Assembly: GCA_027484605.1 (NCBI GenBank)
Contig: JAIXSR010000035.1
Location: 39,089-103,088, forward strand
Source: Hyphomicrobiales bacterium
Lineage (GTDB): Bacteria; Pseudomonadota; Alphaproteobacteria; Rhizobiales; Beijerinckiaceae
DNA length: 64,000 nucleotides
Reading direction: 5' to 3'
The translations under genes and the position numbers were made by a program. The notes under the pieces were generated by a model, which saw only the letters and a program-made list of their open reading frames with translations, had not been told where the DNA came from and searched no databases. Shown here one piece after another: positions 1 through 9,924 of this stretch (within the stretch, counting starts at the first letter, position 1; the number at the start of each line of letters is the position of its first letter).

Positions 1-1
1 C

Positions 2-265
2 AAGGCCGCCTCGGCCAAGACCTCGGCAGAATCGTCGGCTGCCATCGTCAGCCATTGGGTTGCCGATTCCATCCAATCCGTCGAGACCTGGAAGGAGAAG
101 TTCGATCTCGACATGCTCGCGGCACGCGCAGAACGCGCCGACAAGCAGGCCAAGGCTGCTTCGGACATGGCCATGGAAGCTTTCTTTGCCGCCGAACGGG
201 CTGCCCTCCATGCCCGGCTTGCCCATGCGGATATGGAGAGCGCCAAGGCGGCTAAACCCTCCTGA
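2..265 (+). CDS. Phasin-like protein, C-terminal part (5' truncated by window)
   Basis: Open frame 2 from window edge: KAASAKTSAESSAAIVSHWVADSIQSVETWKEKFDLDMLAARAERADKQAKAASDMAMEAFF..., Ala-rich helical, phasin-like; stop TGA at 263-265. Confidence 0.45.
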   Translation, partial: KAASAKTSAESSAAIVSHWVADSIQSVETWKEKFDLDMLAARAERADKQAKAASDMAMEAFFAAERAALHARLAHADMESAKAAKPS

Positions 266-364
266 GCGTTACCGGCTTTCAAGCCTGACGGGCTGGACCT
301 CTCTCCGGCCGCGGCGCTTTTCCTGCCTCACGGTGCTGACAATGTTCAAGATAGCCGGCTTGCC

Positions 365-562
365 ATGCTTCCCAGGGGCAGGCCGGGCCCGATCAAGAGG
401 AATCCCTTCGTGACACTGAGCCGAACCACCCTGATCGTCATCATCATCGTGATTTCCGCCATAGCTGCGGCGAGCCTCGGCGGGCTTCTTTACCAGCGCA
501 ACAAGGCCGGAACCGTCGAAATCCGGCTCGACAAGGGTGGAATCCGGATTGAAGGGAACTGA
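365..562 (+). CDS. Small single-TM protein (start may be GTG at 410)
   Basis: ORF with hydrophobic stretch TLIVIIIVISAIAAASLGGLLY; GTG at 410 preceded by AGAGG. Confidence 0.45.
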   Translation: MLPRGRPGPIKRNPFVTLSRTTLIVIIIVISAIAAASLGGLLYQRNKAGTVEIRLDKGGIRIEGN

Positions 563-1658
563 GCCTCCGGCAGGCGTGATCTCTGTAATCGATCCCGGCC
601 TCCCGCATCCCGACACTGCAAGGCTGATCCGATACTTCTTCGGGTTGGCCAACGGGTTCTGGTCGGGCCCCCAATCCCGACAGGCATGGGGCCTGAGCGC
701 CGGGTTCGTGCTGAGTCTCGTCGCAAACATGGCCATCGCCCTGGCGATCAATCTCTGGAACAAGTTCTTTTTCGATGCGCTCCAGAACCGAGACGAGGGC
801 GCGCTCCTCTGGAGCATCGCCTACATGGTTATGCTGGCCATCGGCGCCGCTTTGGCCGCCATCGCGCTGCTTCAGGTCCGGATGCGCCTCCAGCTTCGAT
901 GGCGCGAATGGCTGACCACCGCCCTGATTGCCCTCTGGCTTGGCGGGCGCAAGCCGGTATGCCCCGAAACGCCAGAGCCGCTCGACAATCCCGAAGCCCG
1001 CATTGCCGAAGACGGCCGGCTTTCAATCGAGATCCTGGTCGATCTTGCCGGAGGCGTCATCAATACGCTGCTGGCGCTGTGCTCCTTCAGCCTGGTGCTC
1101 TGGTATGTCGGCGGCGCGATTGTGGTGAACGGCATCACCATCCCGGGGTATCTGGTCATCGTCGTTGTCATCTATACGGGGCTGACCTCGGTCGGCATGT
1201 ATCTGCTCGGCTGGCCGCTCGTTGCGCGCGTCGAGGACAAGGCGCAGGCCGAAGGCAATCTTCGCTACGAACTCACCAAGGCGCGCCAGAATGCCGGATC
1301 GACCTCGGGCTTCGGCAAGGACAGGGCGATCCTGAGCCGGTCATTCGATGCTCTCGCCTTGCTCTGGATGGAACTGATCGGCCGGCAATCCAAGATGGCC
1401 TGTTTCTCGAGCGGAAGTTCGGTCCTCTCGGCCGGCATCCCGCTCCTGCTCTGCGCGCCGAAATTCCTTTCCGGCGAGATGAGCCTCGGCGATCTTATCC
1501 AGGCTTCCGCGGCCTTCGTGCAGGTCCATGCGGCATTGAACTGGCCGGCGGACAATGCCATGGGGCTGGCCCATTGGGCGGCCTCTGCCCGCCGCGTGGC
1601 CGCGCTCGATCGCGCCTGCCGGCAGGATGCAGCTTGCCAGGAGCCGATCAAGGGCTAG
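537..1658 (+). CDS. SbmA/BacA/YddA-type ABC transporter transmembrane domain protein without nucleotide-binding domain
   Basis: 373 aa, multiple TM segments, NPEARIAEDGRLSIE motif typical of ABC_membrane_2/SbmA-like; no Walker A or LSGGQ; GTG start. Confidence 0.65.
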   Translation: MESGLKGTEPPAGVISVIDPGLPHPDTARLIRYFFGLANGFWSGPQSRQAWGLSAGFVLSLVANMAIALAINLWNKFFFDALQNRDEGALLWSIAYMVMLAIGAALAAIALLQVRMRLQLRWREWLTTALIALWLGGRKPVCPETPEPLDNPEARIAEDGRLSIEILVDLAGGVINTLLALCSFSLVLWYVGGAIVVNGITIPGYLVIVVVIYTGLTSVGMYLLGWPLVARVEDKAQAEGNLRYELTKARQNAGSTSGFGKDRAILSRSFDALALLWMELIGRQSKMACFSSGSSVLSAGIPLLLCAPKFLSGEMSLGDLIQASAAFVQVHAALNWPADNAMGLAHWAASARRVAALDRACRQDAACQEPIKG

Positions 1659-1678
1659 GCAGGCATCACGCCCTTGTA

Positions 1679-2410
1679 TCAGGCGACGGCCGGCAGCAGC
1701 GGCGTGTTGGTCCCCGTGGAAATCCGGCCATCGACCACCTCGATGATCCTGTCGGTCTGTCTTGCCAGTTCCATGTTGTGGGTGACGATCAGAAAGGTCG
1801 TCCTGTTCGCCAGATTGACCTCCCGCATCAGCGCCAGAACGCTTTCGGCCGATTTCGTATCGAGATTGCCGGTGGGTTCATCGGCAAGGATCAGCGCGGG
1901 GTTCATGGCAAGCGCCCGCGCAATGGCGACACGCTGTTGCTGGCCTCCGGACATCGCATTGGCGAGATTGTCCTTCCGGGCCGCAAGGCCCACGCGCCCG
2001 AGCAGGCTCTCGGCATTCCGGCGCATCGCCTCGTCAGGCCAGCCCCGATCCACGAGCTGGGGCATCATCACGTTCTCGAGGGCCGTGAAGGCCGGGATCA
2101 GCAGCGCGTTCTGGAACACGAACCCGATCCTGCGGCTGCGCAGGCGGGTCAGCTCTGCATCGGCCAGGCTGTCTGTATCGGCGCCCATGATGAAGACCTT
2201 TCCCGCCGTCGCGCGGTCGAGCAGGCCGATGATGTTCAGCAGCGTGCTCTTGCCGGAGCCGGATGGGCCGATCAGCGCGCAGAACTCGCCCTGCTCGATG
2301 ACGAGGTCAATACCATGGAGGATCTCGATCTCGACATCCGTCCCGATGCCGAAGGACCGGCGAACCCCTTCGAGCCTGAGCACGGGCGGCGTTGCGGGGA
2401 TGTCAGCCAC
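1679..2410 (-). CDS. ABC transporter ATP-binding protein (MacB/LolD type)
   Basis: [15 protein letters not shown] Walker [15 protein letters not shown] signature, [12 protein letters not shown] Walker B. Confidence 0.92.
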   Translation of the reverse strand: MADIPATPPVLRLEGVRRSFGIGTDVEIEILHGIDLVIEQGEFCALIGPSGSGKSTLLNIIGLLDRATAGKVFIMGADTDSLADAELTRLRSRRIGFVFQNALLIPAFTALENVMMPQLVDRGWPDEAMRRNAESLLGRVGLAARKDNLANAMSGGQQQRVAIARALAMNPALILADEPTGNLDTKSAESVLALMREVNLANRTTFLIVTHNMELARQTDRIIEVVDGRISTGTNTPLLPAVA

Positions 2411-3629
2411 GGATGGCCTCGACAGGGTTGAGGCGCGAGGCGCTGATGGCCGGCATCAGTGCTGCCAGCAGCCCCGTCAGGGTTGCGACAAGGCCGGCAA
2501 TGAGAAACAGCCCCGGCGCCAGCGTGATCACGAAGAACGGCGTTCCATCCGGATTGCGCGCGAAGATGCGCCAGAGCTGCACGAAGCCGGCCCCGAGCGC
2601 GGAACCGACGATCGAACCCAGCAAGCCGACAATCGCACCCTGCAACAGGAAAATCCGCAGGATCTGGCCGCGCGAAGCCCCCATGGCCCGGAGAATGCCG
2701 ATCTCCTTCGAGCGCTGGACGACGGACACGACCAGAACGCTGGCTATGCCGAGCGCGACCGCGAGGCCAACAAAGAACTGGATGGCGCGGTTTGCCGCCG
2801 TCTGGGTCCTGAGAGACGTGAAGAGCTGGTCGAAAGTCTTGATCCAGCTATCCGCCTGCAAGCCGGTTTCCGCAGCCATCCGGAGAGCCATGCTCTCCGC
2901 GGTCATCGGGTCCGCCACGTTGATGTCGAGCGCATTGGCCCCGCCTTGCAGGCCGAGCAGGTTCTGCGCGGCGCGGAGCGGCACGAAGACGCTCCGCTCG
3001 TTGGCGCCCCGGTTCCCCAGATCGAAAATCCCGGAAATCGTATAGATCTCGTCGATCCCCGTGGCGCTCCGGATATGGATCTTCTCGCCAAGGCCAACGC
3101 CGAGATTGATCGCCAGCTGGCTGCCCACGAGCATGTCATTCGCCGCGAGCCGGGCCGAGCCCGAGATGATCTTCTCGGGGAGATTGACGATCTTGTAGAA
3201 AGGCTCGCTCTCGATCCCGCTGAGGGTGATGGCCTTGCTGGCATCGCCGCGCACCGCGAAGGCGGCGCCGGAGACCGAGGGCGAGACGACGGTGACATCC
3301 GGGATGGATTGCAGCAATGCCCGGATCTTCTGCCATTGATCGATGGAGCGCAGCTTCTGGGCCGGGGCCTGGATGGTGGCGATCTCTCCGGCAATCCTTG
3401 GGTCCCGCAACGGGCGCGCCTCGTCTTTCGGCGGCGAGATGGCGATATGGGGCTGCGTGCTCAGGATCCGGGTGAAGATATTGGCCTGCACAGCCAGAAG
3501 CAGCGCGGACATGAAGACCACCACGGCGACACCGACCGATGCGCCGACCACGGTGAGCAGGGTCTGTGCGCGCCCCTCCTTCAGGAAGCGGACAGCGGCG
3601 ATCCATTCGAACGGCAGGAGCGGGTTCAT
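2403..3629 (-). CDS. ABC transporter permease (FtsX/MacB type)
   Basis: [40 protein letters not shown]..., C-terminal FtsX-like TM block ending LNPVEAIRG. Confidence 0.9.
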   Translation of the reverse strand: MNPLLPFEWIAAVRFLKEGRAQTLLTVVGASVGVAVVVFMSALLLAVQANIFTRILSTQPHIAISPPKDEARPLRDPRIAGEIATIQAPAQKLRSIDQWQKIRALLQSIPDVTVVSPSVSGAAFAVRGDASKAITLSGIESEPFYKIVNLPEKIISGSARLAANDMLVGSQLAINLGVGLGEKIHIRSATGIDEIYTISGIFDLGNRGANERSVFVPLRAAQNLLGLQGGANALDINVADPMTAESMALRMAAETGLQADSWIKTFDQLFTSLRTQTAANRAIQFFVGLAVALGIASVLVVSVVQRSKEIGILRAMGASRGQILRIFLLQGAIVGLLGSIVGSALGAGFVQLWRIFARNPDGTPFFVITLAPGLFLIAGLVATLTGLLAALMPAISASRLNPVEAIRG

Positions 3630-4834
3630 ATCAGCCTGACCCGGACCCGCTGGCCCGATTTCGTCCCGACATCCATCGCCGGCACAACGGCCTCGCCCTC
3701 CACCACGCCTTCCCGGATCTCGATGAGGGCTGCGCCGCGCGCCCCGAGCTTCACCGGCTTGCGGATGGTCCGGTTGCCGGCAACGGCAAGGACCCATGGC
3801 GCAGCCGACAGGCTGTCCCGGACGGCATTGGCGGGCAGGACCAGCACAAGGGACCGGCGCGCGACCTCGATATCGACCGAGACGGTCATGTCCTCGCGGA
3901 GATAACGCGGCGGTTCCGGCACGGAGAGCTTGACCTCGACCGAGCCGCGCGCCGGATCCACGGCGGGATTGATGAAGACAAGGATCGCCTTGAAATGCTC
4001 GGCCGGATAGGCATCGGCCGAGGCAAGCGCTGGCTGGTCCTGCGCAATGAGCCCCAGATTGCGCTCGTCGATCTGGACGACAAGGCGGGTCTCTCGGGCC
4101 GGCGAGACGACAAGCAGGGCCTTGCCCGGCTGGGCCACGGCACCCGGCTCGACATTGCGCGTGATGACAAGCCCGTCGGCCGGTGCCCGGATCGTCATAT
4201 AGGCGAGCCGCGCTTCGGCGAGTTGCAATGTCGCACGGGCCTGATCGAGGGCTGCCTCGGCCAGCTTCACTTCGGAGCCGCCGGGTGCTGTCGCGACCAC
4301 CTGCAATCGCGCCACCAGAACCTGCGCCGTTCCGACATCGAGCGCCCGCCGGGCCTCGTCCAGCTGGACCGGCGTCGCATAGCCACGCCCTGCCAGCTGG
4401 CTGACCCGGTCGAACTGGTTATGGGCATTGATCTCGTTGGCCTTGGCCTGTTCCAGAACCTGCTGGGCGTTCGGCGCCTTGATCTCGGCCATTTGCAGCA
4501 ACTGGGCTTCGGCCTGATGGATCCCTGCGCGGGCAAGCGTGACATTCGCCCGGACTTCCGCATCCTGAAGCTGGATCAACACGTCGTTTGCCCTGACGCG
4601 CTGGCCTTCGATGACGGGAATTTCGGCCACGACGCCGGCAATCTGCGTGCTGATCTCGACGCGGGACGGGGTTTCGACCCGTCCTGTGGCGACAATGGTC
4701 TGCACGATATCCCGCCGTTCGACCCGCGAGACCGCGACCACATCGCCGAAAACCTGCTTCCAGCCAAAGGCCGCGGCCAGGCTGCCCGAGGCAAGGACGA
4801 GCGACGTCCAGAGGAGAATGCGGAGCGGGCTCAT
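3626..4834 (-). CDS. HlyD/RND-type periplasmic adaptor (membrane fusion) protein
   Basis: VATGRVETPSRVEISTQIAGVVAEIPVIEGQRVRANDVLIQLQDAEVRANV biotinyl/lipoyl-like and coiled-coil; overlaps permease start. Confidence 0.88.
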   Translation of the reverse strand: MSPLRILLWTSLVLASGSLAAAFGWKQVFGDVVAVSRVERRDIVQTIVATGRVETPSRVEISTQIAGVVAEIPVIEGQRVRANDVLIQLQDAEVRANVTLARAGIHQAEAQLLQMAEIKAPNAQQVLEQAKANEINAHNQFDRVSQLAGRGYATPVQLDEARRALDVGTAQVLVARLQVVATAPGGSEVKLAEAALDQARATLQLAEARLAYMTIRAPADGLVITRNVEPGAVAQPGKALLVVSPARETRLVVQIDERNLGLIAQDQPALASADAYPAEHFKAILVFINPAVDPARGSVEVKLSVPEPPRYLREDMTVSVDIEVARRSLVLVLPANAVRDSLSAAPWVLAVAGNRTIRKPVKLGARGAALIEIREGVVEGEAVVPAMDVGTKSGQRVRVRLI

Positions 4835-5046
4835 TGGTCGGGTCTGCCGAACGGGCCAGGTCGGGTCAGCATGAATCCTCCGGTACGCGCGGGATGGTTG
4901 CGGGCACACGGCCATCTGCGCGCCTCTTCGGAAGAGAAACGCGACTGCGCAAAGTTGGTTCCGGATCCCGGAACGGAATTTGCCATTCCCGGGGGAACGT
5001 TTGGCGGGGCCCGGCGTTTCATCTCCCGAAAAGCCGGGAGAAAGCC

Positions 5047-6531
5047 ATGTCCGTCGTTGAGATCAGCACCGCAAGCCCTGTAACCCGGCGCGCCGAAGAG
5101 GCGCGAACCCTGGGCAAGGGCCTTCTCACCGCCCTTGTGATCGGTTCGATGATCGGGGCTGGCGTGTTCTCGCTGCCCCAGAACATGGCGGCCAGGGCGG
5201 GGCCCCTCGCGATTCTCATCGGCTGGGCGATTACCGGCATCGGGATGCTGGCCCTGGCGCTGGTCTATCAGTCGCTGTCGCGCCGGATGCCGCGGCTGAA
5301 TTCAGGCCCTTACGCCTATGCGCGGGCAGGTTTCGGCGACTTTGTCGGCTTCAACAGCGCATGGGGCTATTGGCTGAGCGCATGGCTGGGCAATGTATCC
5401 TATGCCGTCGTGCTGTTCGGGGCGCTGTCCTACTTCTGGCCGGCCTTCGGCGAGGGCAATACCTGGCAAGCCATTCTCGGCGCCTCCGCCGTGCTCTGGG
5501 CGATCCATTTCCTGATCCTCGGGGGCATCCGGACGGCGGCGATCACCAATCTGGTGACAACCATCGCCAAGATCGCGCCGATCGTCCTTTTCCTTGCGCT
5601 GATCCTGCTGGCCTTCCGGATCGACGTGTTCACGGCGGATTTCTCCGGCCTCGCGAAACCGGAGCTCGGCGGCATCCTCACCCAGGTCAAGAGCACGATG
5701 CTGGTCACGCTCTGGGTCTTCATCGGTGTCGAGGGGGCCAGCGTTGTCTCGGGCCGGGCCACCCATCGGCGGGATATCGGATTTGCCACCCTTGTCGGAT
5801 TTCTGGTCTGCCTTGCGCTCTATGCCGGCGTTTCCCTGCTCTCGCTGGGCATTCTTTCGCAAGGTGAACTGGCGGGGATGAAGAACCCCTCCATGGCCGG
5901 GGTCATGGCGGCGGTTGTCGGGCCCTGGGGCGCCATCGTGATCAACCTCGCCCTTGTCGTGTCGGTCCTCGGCGCCTTTCTGAGCTGGACCCTCCTGGCG
6001 GCGGAGATCCCGTTCGTGGTGGCGCGGGACGGGCTAATGCCGAAGGTCTTTGCGCAGGAAAATGCTTCGGGCTCACCGTCCGGTTCACTCTGGATCACCA
6101 ATGGACTGGTCCAGCTCGTGCTGATCGTCGCCTATTTCGCGAACTCGACGTACCAGGCGCTGTTCTCCATCGCCTCGGTGGCCATCCTGGTGCCCTATGT
6201 CCTGTCCGGTGCCTATGCGCTGAAACTGGCCGTCGCGCGGCAAGGCTATGGTCCGCAGGAGGAATCGGGCCGCGACATCGCCATCGGTGGCCTTGCCACG
6301 CTGTATGGCGCCTGGCTCGTCTATGCGGCCGATACCAAATATCTTTTCCTCTGCGCGATGCTCTATGCCGCCGGTGTCATCGTGTTCACCTGGGCCCGCA
6401 TTGAACGCGGATCCCTGACGCGCAGGGTCCGCGTCTTCACCTTCATCGAATTTGTTCTCGCCGTTGCCCTGGTTCTGACCGGGCTCGCTGCGGCCTGGTT
6501 CAGCTTCAACGGCACCCTTTCGCTTGCCTGA
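5047..6531 (+). CDS. arcD: Arginine:ornithine antiporter / basic amino acid APC permease
   Basis: GKGLLTALVIGSMIGAGVFSLPQNMAARAGPLAILIGW; heads arcA-argF-arcC cluster; RBS GGGAGAAAG. Confidence 0.88.
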   Translation: MSVVEISTASPVTRRAEEARTLGKGLLTALVIGSMIGAGVFSLPQNMAARAGPLAILIGWAITGIGMLALALVYQSLSRRMPRLNSGPYAYARAGFGDFVGFNSAWGYWLSAWLGNVSYAVVLFGALSYFWPAFGEGNTWQAILGASAVLWAIHFLILGGIRTAAITNLVTTIAKIAPIVLFLALILLAFRIDVFTADFSGLAKPELGGILTQVKSTMLVTLWVFIGVEGASVVSGRATHRRDIGFATLVGFLVCLALYAGVSLLSLGILSQGELAGMKNPSMAGVMAAVVGPWGAIVINLALVVSVLGAFLSWTLLAAEIPFVVARDGLMPKVFAQENASGSPSGSLWITNGLVQLVLIVAYFANSTYQALFSIASVAILVPYVLSGAYALKLAVARQGYGPQEESGRDIAIGGLATLYGAWLVYAADTKYLFLCAMLYAAGVIVFTWARIERGSLTRRVRVFTFIEFVLAVALVLTGLAAAWFSFNGTLSLA

Positions 6532-6558
6532 GGCAGGCCCCGGCCCGAGGAGGCTCCC

Positions 6559-7842
6559 ATGGAACTGACGACAATGCCCAATCGTTCTGTCGAACCCGCG
6601 AAGGGCCGAAGCCTGATGGCAGCCGGGCTGGGGGTTCACTCCGAAATCGGCCGGCTCCGGCGCGTCCTCGTCAACAAGCCGGATCTGGCGATGAAGCGGC
6701 TGACGCCGTCCAATTGCCATGACCTGCTGTTCGACGACGTTCTGTGGGTCAGGAAGGCCCGGGAAGAACATGATGCCTTCACGGACATGATGCGGGAGCG
6801 CGGCATCGAGGTGCTCGAGGTTCTCGATCTGCTGGCCGAGACACTCGAACAGGACGAGGCCCGCAAATGGCTGATGGAAAAACGTCTGCCCGCCCATGAC
6901 CTCGATGTCGTGCTTCAGGGAGAACTTCTCGCCTGGCTTTCCGAAAAGTCGGCCCGGGAACTCGCCACCCTTCTGATCGGCGGCGTGACGAAAGCGGAAA
7001 CGCCCTTCAACGGCGGCAGTCTGGTCCTCGCGGCCATGCAGGGCAGCGATTTCCTGCTGGCCCCGCTGCCCAACCAGCTGTTCACGCGCGATTCCTCCTG
7101 CTGGATCTACGACCAGCTTGCCATCAACCCGATGTATTGGCCGGCGCGGCGGCCGGAGGCGCTCAACATGGCCGCCATCTACCGGTTTCACCCGGTCTTT
7201 CCGGATATCGGCTTCGGATTGTTCGGCGAGCCCACGGGAGACGGGTCGGGGAAGACCTCGCTTGAAGGCGGCGACGTGATGCCGATCGGCAAGCGCGTGG
7301 TTCTGATCGGCATGGGCGAGCGGACAACCCCGCAGGCCGTCATGCGGCTGGCAACAGCCTTGTTCGAAGCCGGGGCGGTCGACCGTGTCATCGCCGCGTT
7401 GATGCCGCGCGATCGCAGCTTCATGCATCTCGATACCGTCTTCACGTTCTGCGATCATGATCTCGTGACGGTCTATCCCCCCGTCATTGACCGGATCCAG
7501 GCCTTTTCCATCATGCCGGGCAAGGACAAGGCCCATCCCGATGTGATCGAGGAAGGCGCCTCCTTTCTCGAAGTCGTCAAGGATGCCCTCGGCCTTCGCA
7601 GCCTGAGGATCATCCCGACCGGAGGTGATGCATTCGAGGCCGAAAGGGAACAATGGGATGACGGCAACAATGTCGTCGCGCTCGAACCCGGCGTGGTGGT
7701 CGGCTATGCCCGGAACGACGATACCAATACGCGGCTGCGGCATGCCGGCATCGAGGTGATCACCATTTCCGGCAGCGAACTCGGGCGCGGGCGTGGCGGC
7801 AGTCACTGCATGACCTGCCCGATCTCGCGCGACCCGGTCTGA
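6559..7842 (+). CDS. arcA: Arginine deiminase
   Basis: [41 protein letters not shown] active-site Cys motif. Confidence 0.96.
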   Translation: MELTTMPNRSVEPAKGRSLMAAGLGVHSEIGRLRRVLVNKPDLAMKRLTPSNCHDLLFDDVLWVRKAREEHDAFTDMMRERGIEVLEVLDLLAETLEQDEARKWLMEKRLPAHDLDVVLQGELLAWLSEKSARELATLLIGGVTKAETPFNGGSLVLAAMQGSDFLLAPLPNQLFTRDSSCWIYDQLAINPMYWPARRPEALNMAAIYRFHPVFPDIGFGLFGEPTGDGSGKTSLEGGDVMPIGKRVVLIGMGERTTPQAVMRLATALFEAGAVDRVIAALMPRDRSFMHLDTVFTFCDHDLVTVYPPVIDRIQAFSIMPGKDKAHPDVIEEGASFLEVVKDALGLRSLRIIPTGGDAFEAEREQWDDGNNVVALEPGVVVGYARNDDTNTRLRHAGIEVITISGSELGRGRGGSHCMTCPISRDPV

Positions 7843-7855
7843 GAGGGGTCGAGCC

Positions 7856-8857
7856 ATGCCGATGAACCTCAAGGGCCGCAGCCTCATCAGTCTCGATGAC
7901 ATCTCTGCCACAGAAATCCGGCATCTCCTCACGCTTGCCGCCGAACTGAAGGCGGCCAAGCATGCGGGAACCGAAGTGCCGCGCCTCGCGCGGAAGAACA
8001 TCGCCCTGATCTTCGAGAAGGATTCCACCCGTACCCGCACGGGCTTCGAGGTGGCTGCCTATGACCAAGGCGCGCATGTGACCTATCTCGGCCCGACGGG
8101 GAGCCAGATCGGCCACAAGGAGTCGATGAAGGATACCGCACGGGTTCTCGGTCGCATGTACGACGCCATCGAGTATCGGGGCTTCAGCCAGGACCTCGTC
8201 AAACAGCTGGCCCTCCATGCCGGCGTGCCCGTCTATAACGGCCTCACGGACGAGGCGCATCCGACGCAGATCATCGCCGATATGCTGACGATGCGGGAAT
8301 ATACTCACAAGCATCTCTCGGATATGGCCGTGACCTTCCTCGGCGATATCCGGAACAATGTGGCCCGCTCCCTCAGCGTCGGGGCGATGAAGGTCGGTCT
8401 CGACCTGAGGCTCTGCGGGCCGGCCGAATTCCGGCCGGATGACGCGTTCGTCGATCATCTTAAGGCGCTGGCTGGCGCAAGCGGAGCGAAGCTGACGATC
8501 ACGGACACCATCGCAAAGGCCGTCGCCGGAGCCGACTTCATCTACACCGATGTCTGGCTGTCGATGGGGGAAGCGAAGGCCCTCTGGGCAGAGCGCATCG
8601 AACGGCTCGGCCCCTATCGCGTGACGGCCGATGTCATGCGGGCAAGCGGAAACCCGCATGCGAAATTCATGCATTGCCTGCCCGCCTTCCATAATGCCGA
8701 CACGGAGATCGGAGCCAGCCTCGAGAAGGAGTTCGGCATTGTCGGGCTCGAGGTCACGGAGGAGGTCTTCGAAAGCCGGGCCTCGATCGTCTTCGATCAG
8801 GCCGAGAACCGGATGCATGCCATCAAGGCGATCCTTCTTGCCACCATCGGCAACTGA
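7856..8857 (+). CDS. arcB: Ornithine carbamoyltransferase (catabolic context)
   Basis: [13 protein letters not shown] carbamoyl-phosphate motif, [25 protein letters not shown]. Confidence 0.95.
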   Translation: MPMNLKGRSLISLDDISATEIRHLLTLAAELKAAKHAGTEVPRLARKNIALIFEKDSTRTRTGFEVAAYDQGAHVTYLGPTGSQIGHKESMKDTARVLGRMYDAIEYRGFSQDLVKQLALHAGVPVYNGLTDEAHPTQIIADMLTMREYTHKHLSDMAVTFLGDIRNNVARSLSVGAMKVGLDLRLCGPAEFRPDDAFVDHLKALAGASGAKLTITDTIAKAVAGADFIYTDVWLSMGEAKALWAERIERLGPYRVTADVMRASGNPHAKFMHCLPAFHNADTEIGASLEKEFGIVGLEVTEEVFESRASIVFDQAENRMHAIKAILLATIGN

Positions 8858-8874
8858 TTGTCCGGAGCCACCCG

Positions 8875-9819
8875 ATGCTGCCGCCCCGATCCACCCTCGA
8901 AAGCCGGAAGATGCGCATTGTCGTTGCGCTCGGGGGCAATGCACTCCTGCGGCGGGATGAATCGCCCACGGCAGAGAACCAGTCGCGCAACCTCGCCCTC
9001 GCGACGGAAGCGCTCGCGCCGCTCTTTGCCGCGGGCCACCAGATCATTCTCACGCATGGAAACGGGCCGCAGGTCGGTCATCTCGCAGCAAGGGCCGAGC
9101 GATGGCAGGAAGAGCCCGCGCCGTTGGATGTGCTCGATGCGGAGACAGCGGGCATGATCGGCTATGGCCTGGCCCAGAGCCTCCGGAATGCGATCGGGGC
9201 CACGTCCGAGATCGTCACGCTGCTCAGCGAGGTGGTGGTCGATGGCCATGATCCCGCCTTCGAGCATCCCGCCAAGCCGATCGGTCAGATCTATTCGGAC
9301 ACCGAGATGACGGCCGTGACCGCCAGGCACGCCTGGGTCATGGCCAGGGAAAGCAAGGGCTGGCGGCGCGTCGTGCCATCACCGATGCCAATCGAGATTC
9401 TCGGGCTGGGCGGCATCCGGCTTCTTGTGGAGCATGGATGCGTGGTCATCTGCCTTGGCGGAGGCGGCATTCCGGTCATCCGCGATAGCAACGGCCGGAT
9501 GCGCGGCGTCGAGGCGGTGATCGACAAGGATCTGGCGAGTTCGTTGCTGGCGAGGGAACTGAATGCCGACTGGCTGCTGATGCTGACGGATGTGGACGCC
9601 GTCTATGCCGACTGGGGCACAAAGCAGGCCAGCGCCATTCGAAACATCTCCGTGCCGGAACTGGCCAACCATCGCTTCGAGGCCGGCTCGATGGGCCCGA
9701 AGATCGCTGCCGCCGAGGCCTTCGTCCTGACAACACGCGGCAAGGCGGGTATCGGGCGCCTGCAGGATGCCTCCCTGATCATCGAAGGTCATGCCGGAAG
9801 CCGGATCCTCCCGACATGA
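8875..9819 (+). CDS. arcC: Carbamate kinase
   Basis: MRIVVALGGNALLRRDE, THGNGPQVG, DKDLASSLLARELNADWLLMLTDVDAVY, FEAGSMGPKIAAA. Confidence 0.95.
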   Translation: MLPPRSTLESRKMRIVVALGGNALLRRDESPTAENQSRNLALATEALAPLFAAGHQIILTHGNGPQVGHLAARAERWQEEPAPLDVLDAETAGMIGYGLAQSLRNAIGATSEIVTLLSEVVVDGHDPAFEHPAKPIGQIYSDTEMTAVTARHAWVMARESKGWRRVVPSPMPIEILGLGGIRLLVEHGCVVICLGGGGIPVIRDSNGRMRGVEAVIDKDLASSLLARELNADWLLMLTDVDAVYADWGTKQASAIRNISVPELANHRFEAGSMGPKIAAAEAFVLTTRGKAGIGRLQDASLIIEGHAGSRILPT

Positions 9820-9924
9820 CAAACGATGCCCATCCGGATGATGATGGACCCCTGCGCGAAAAATCTAATTTTATCAATATATTTCAATAATTTATGGCAC
9901 GCCTCATACGCCAGCATCCTGTCC

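Noticed and set aside
1674-3905. 743-aa plus-strand ORF opposite the MacB-like ABC genes
   Set aside because: Antisense of ATPase and permease with clear motifs.
6085-8040. 651-aa minus-strand ORF opposite arcD/arcA/arcB
   Set aside because: Spans three confidently assigned genes in antisense; no domain.
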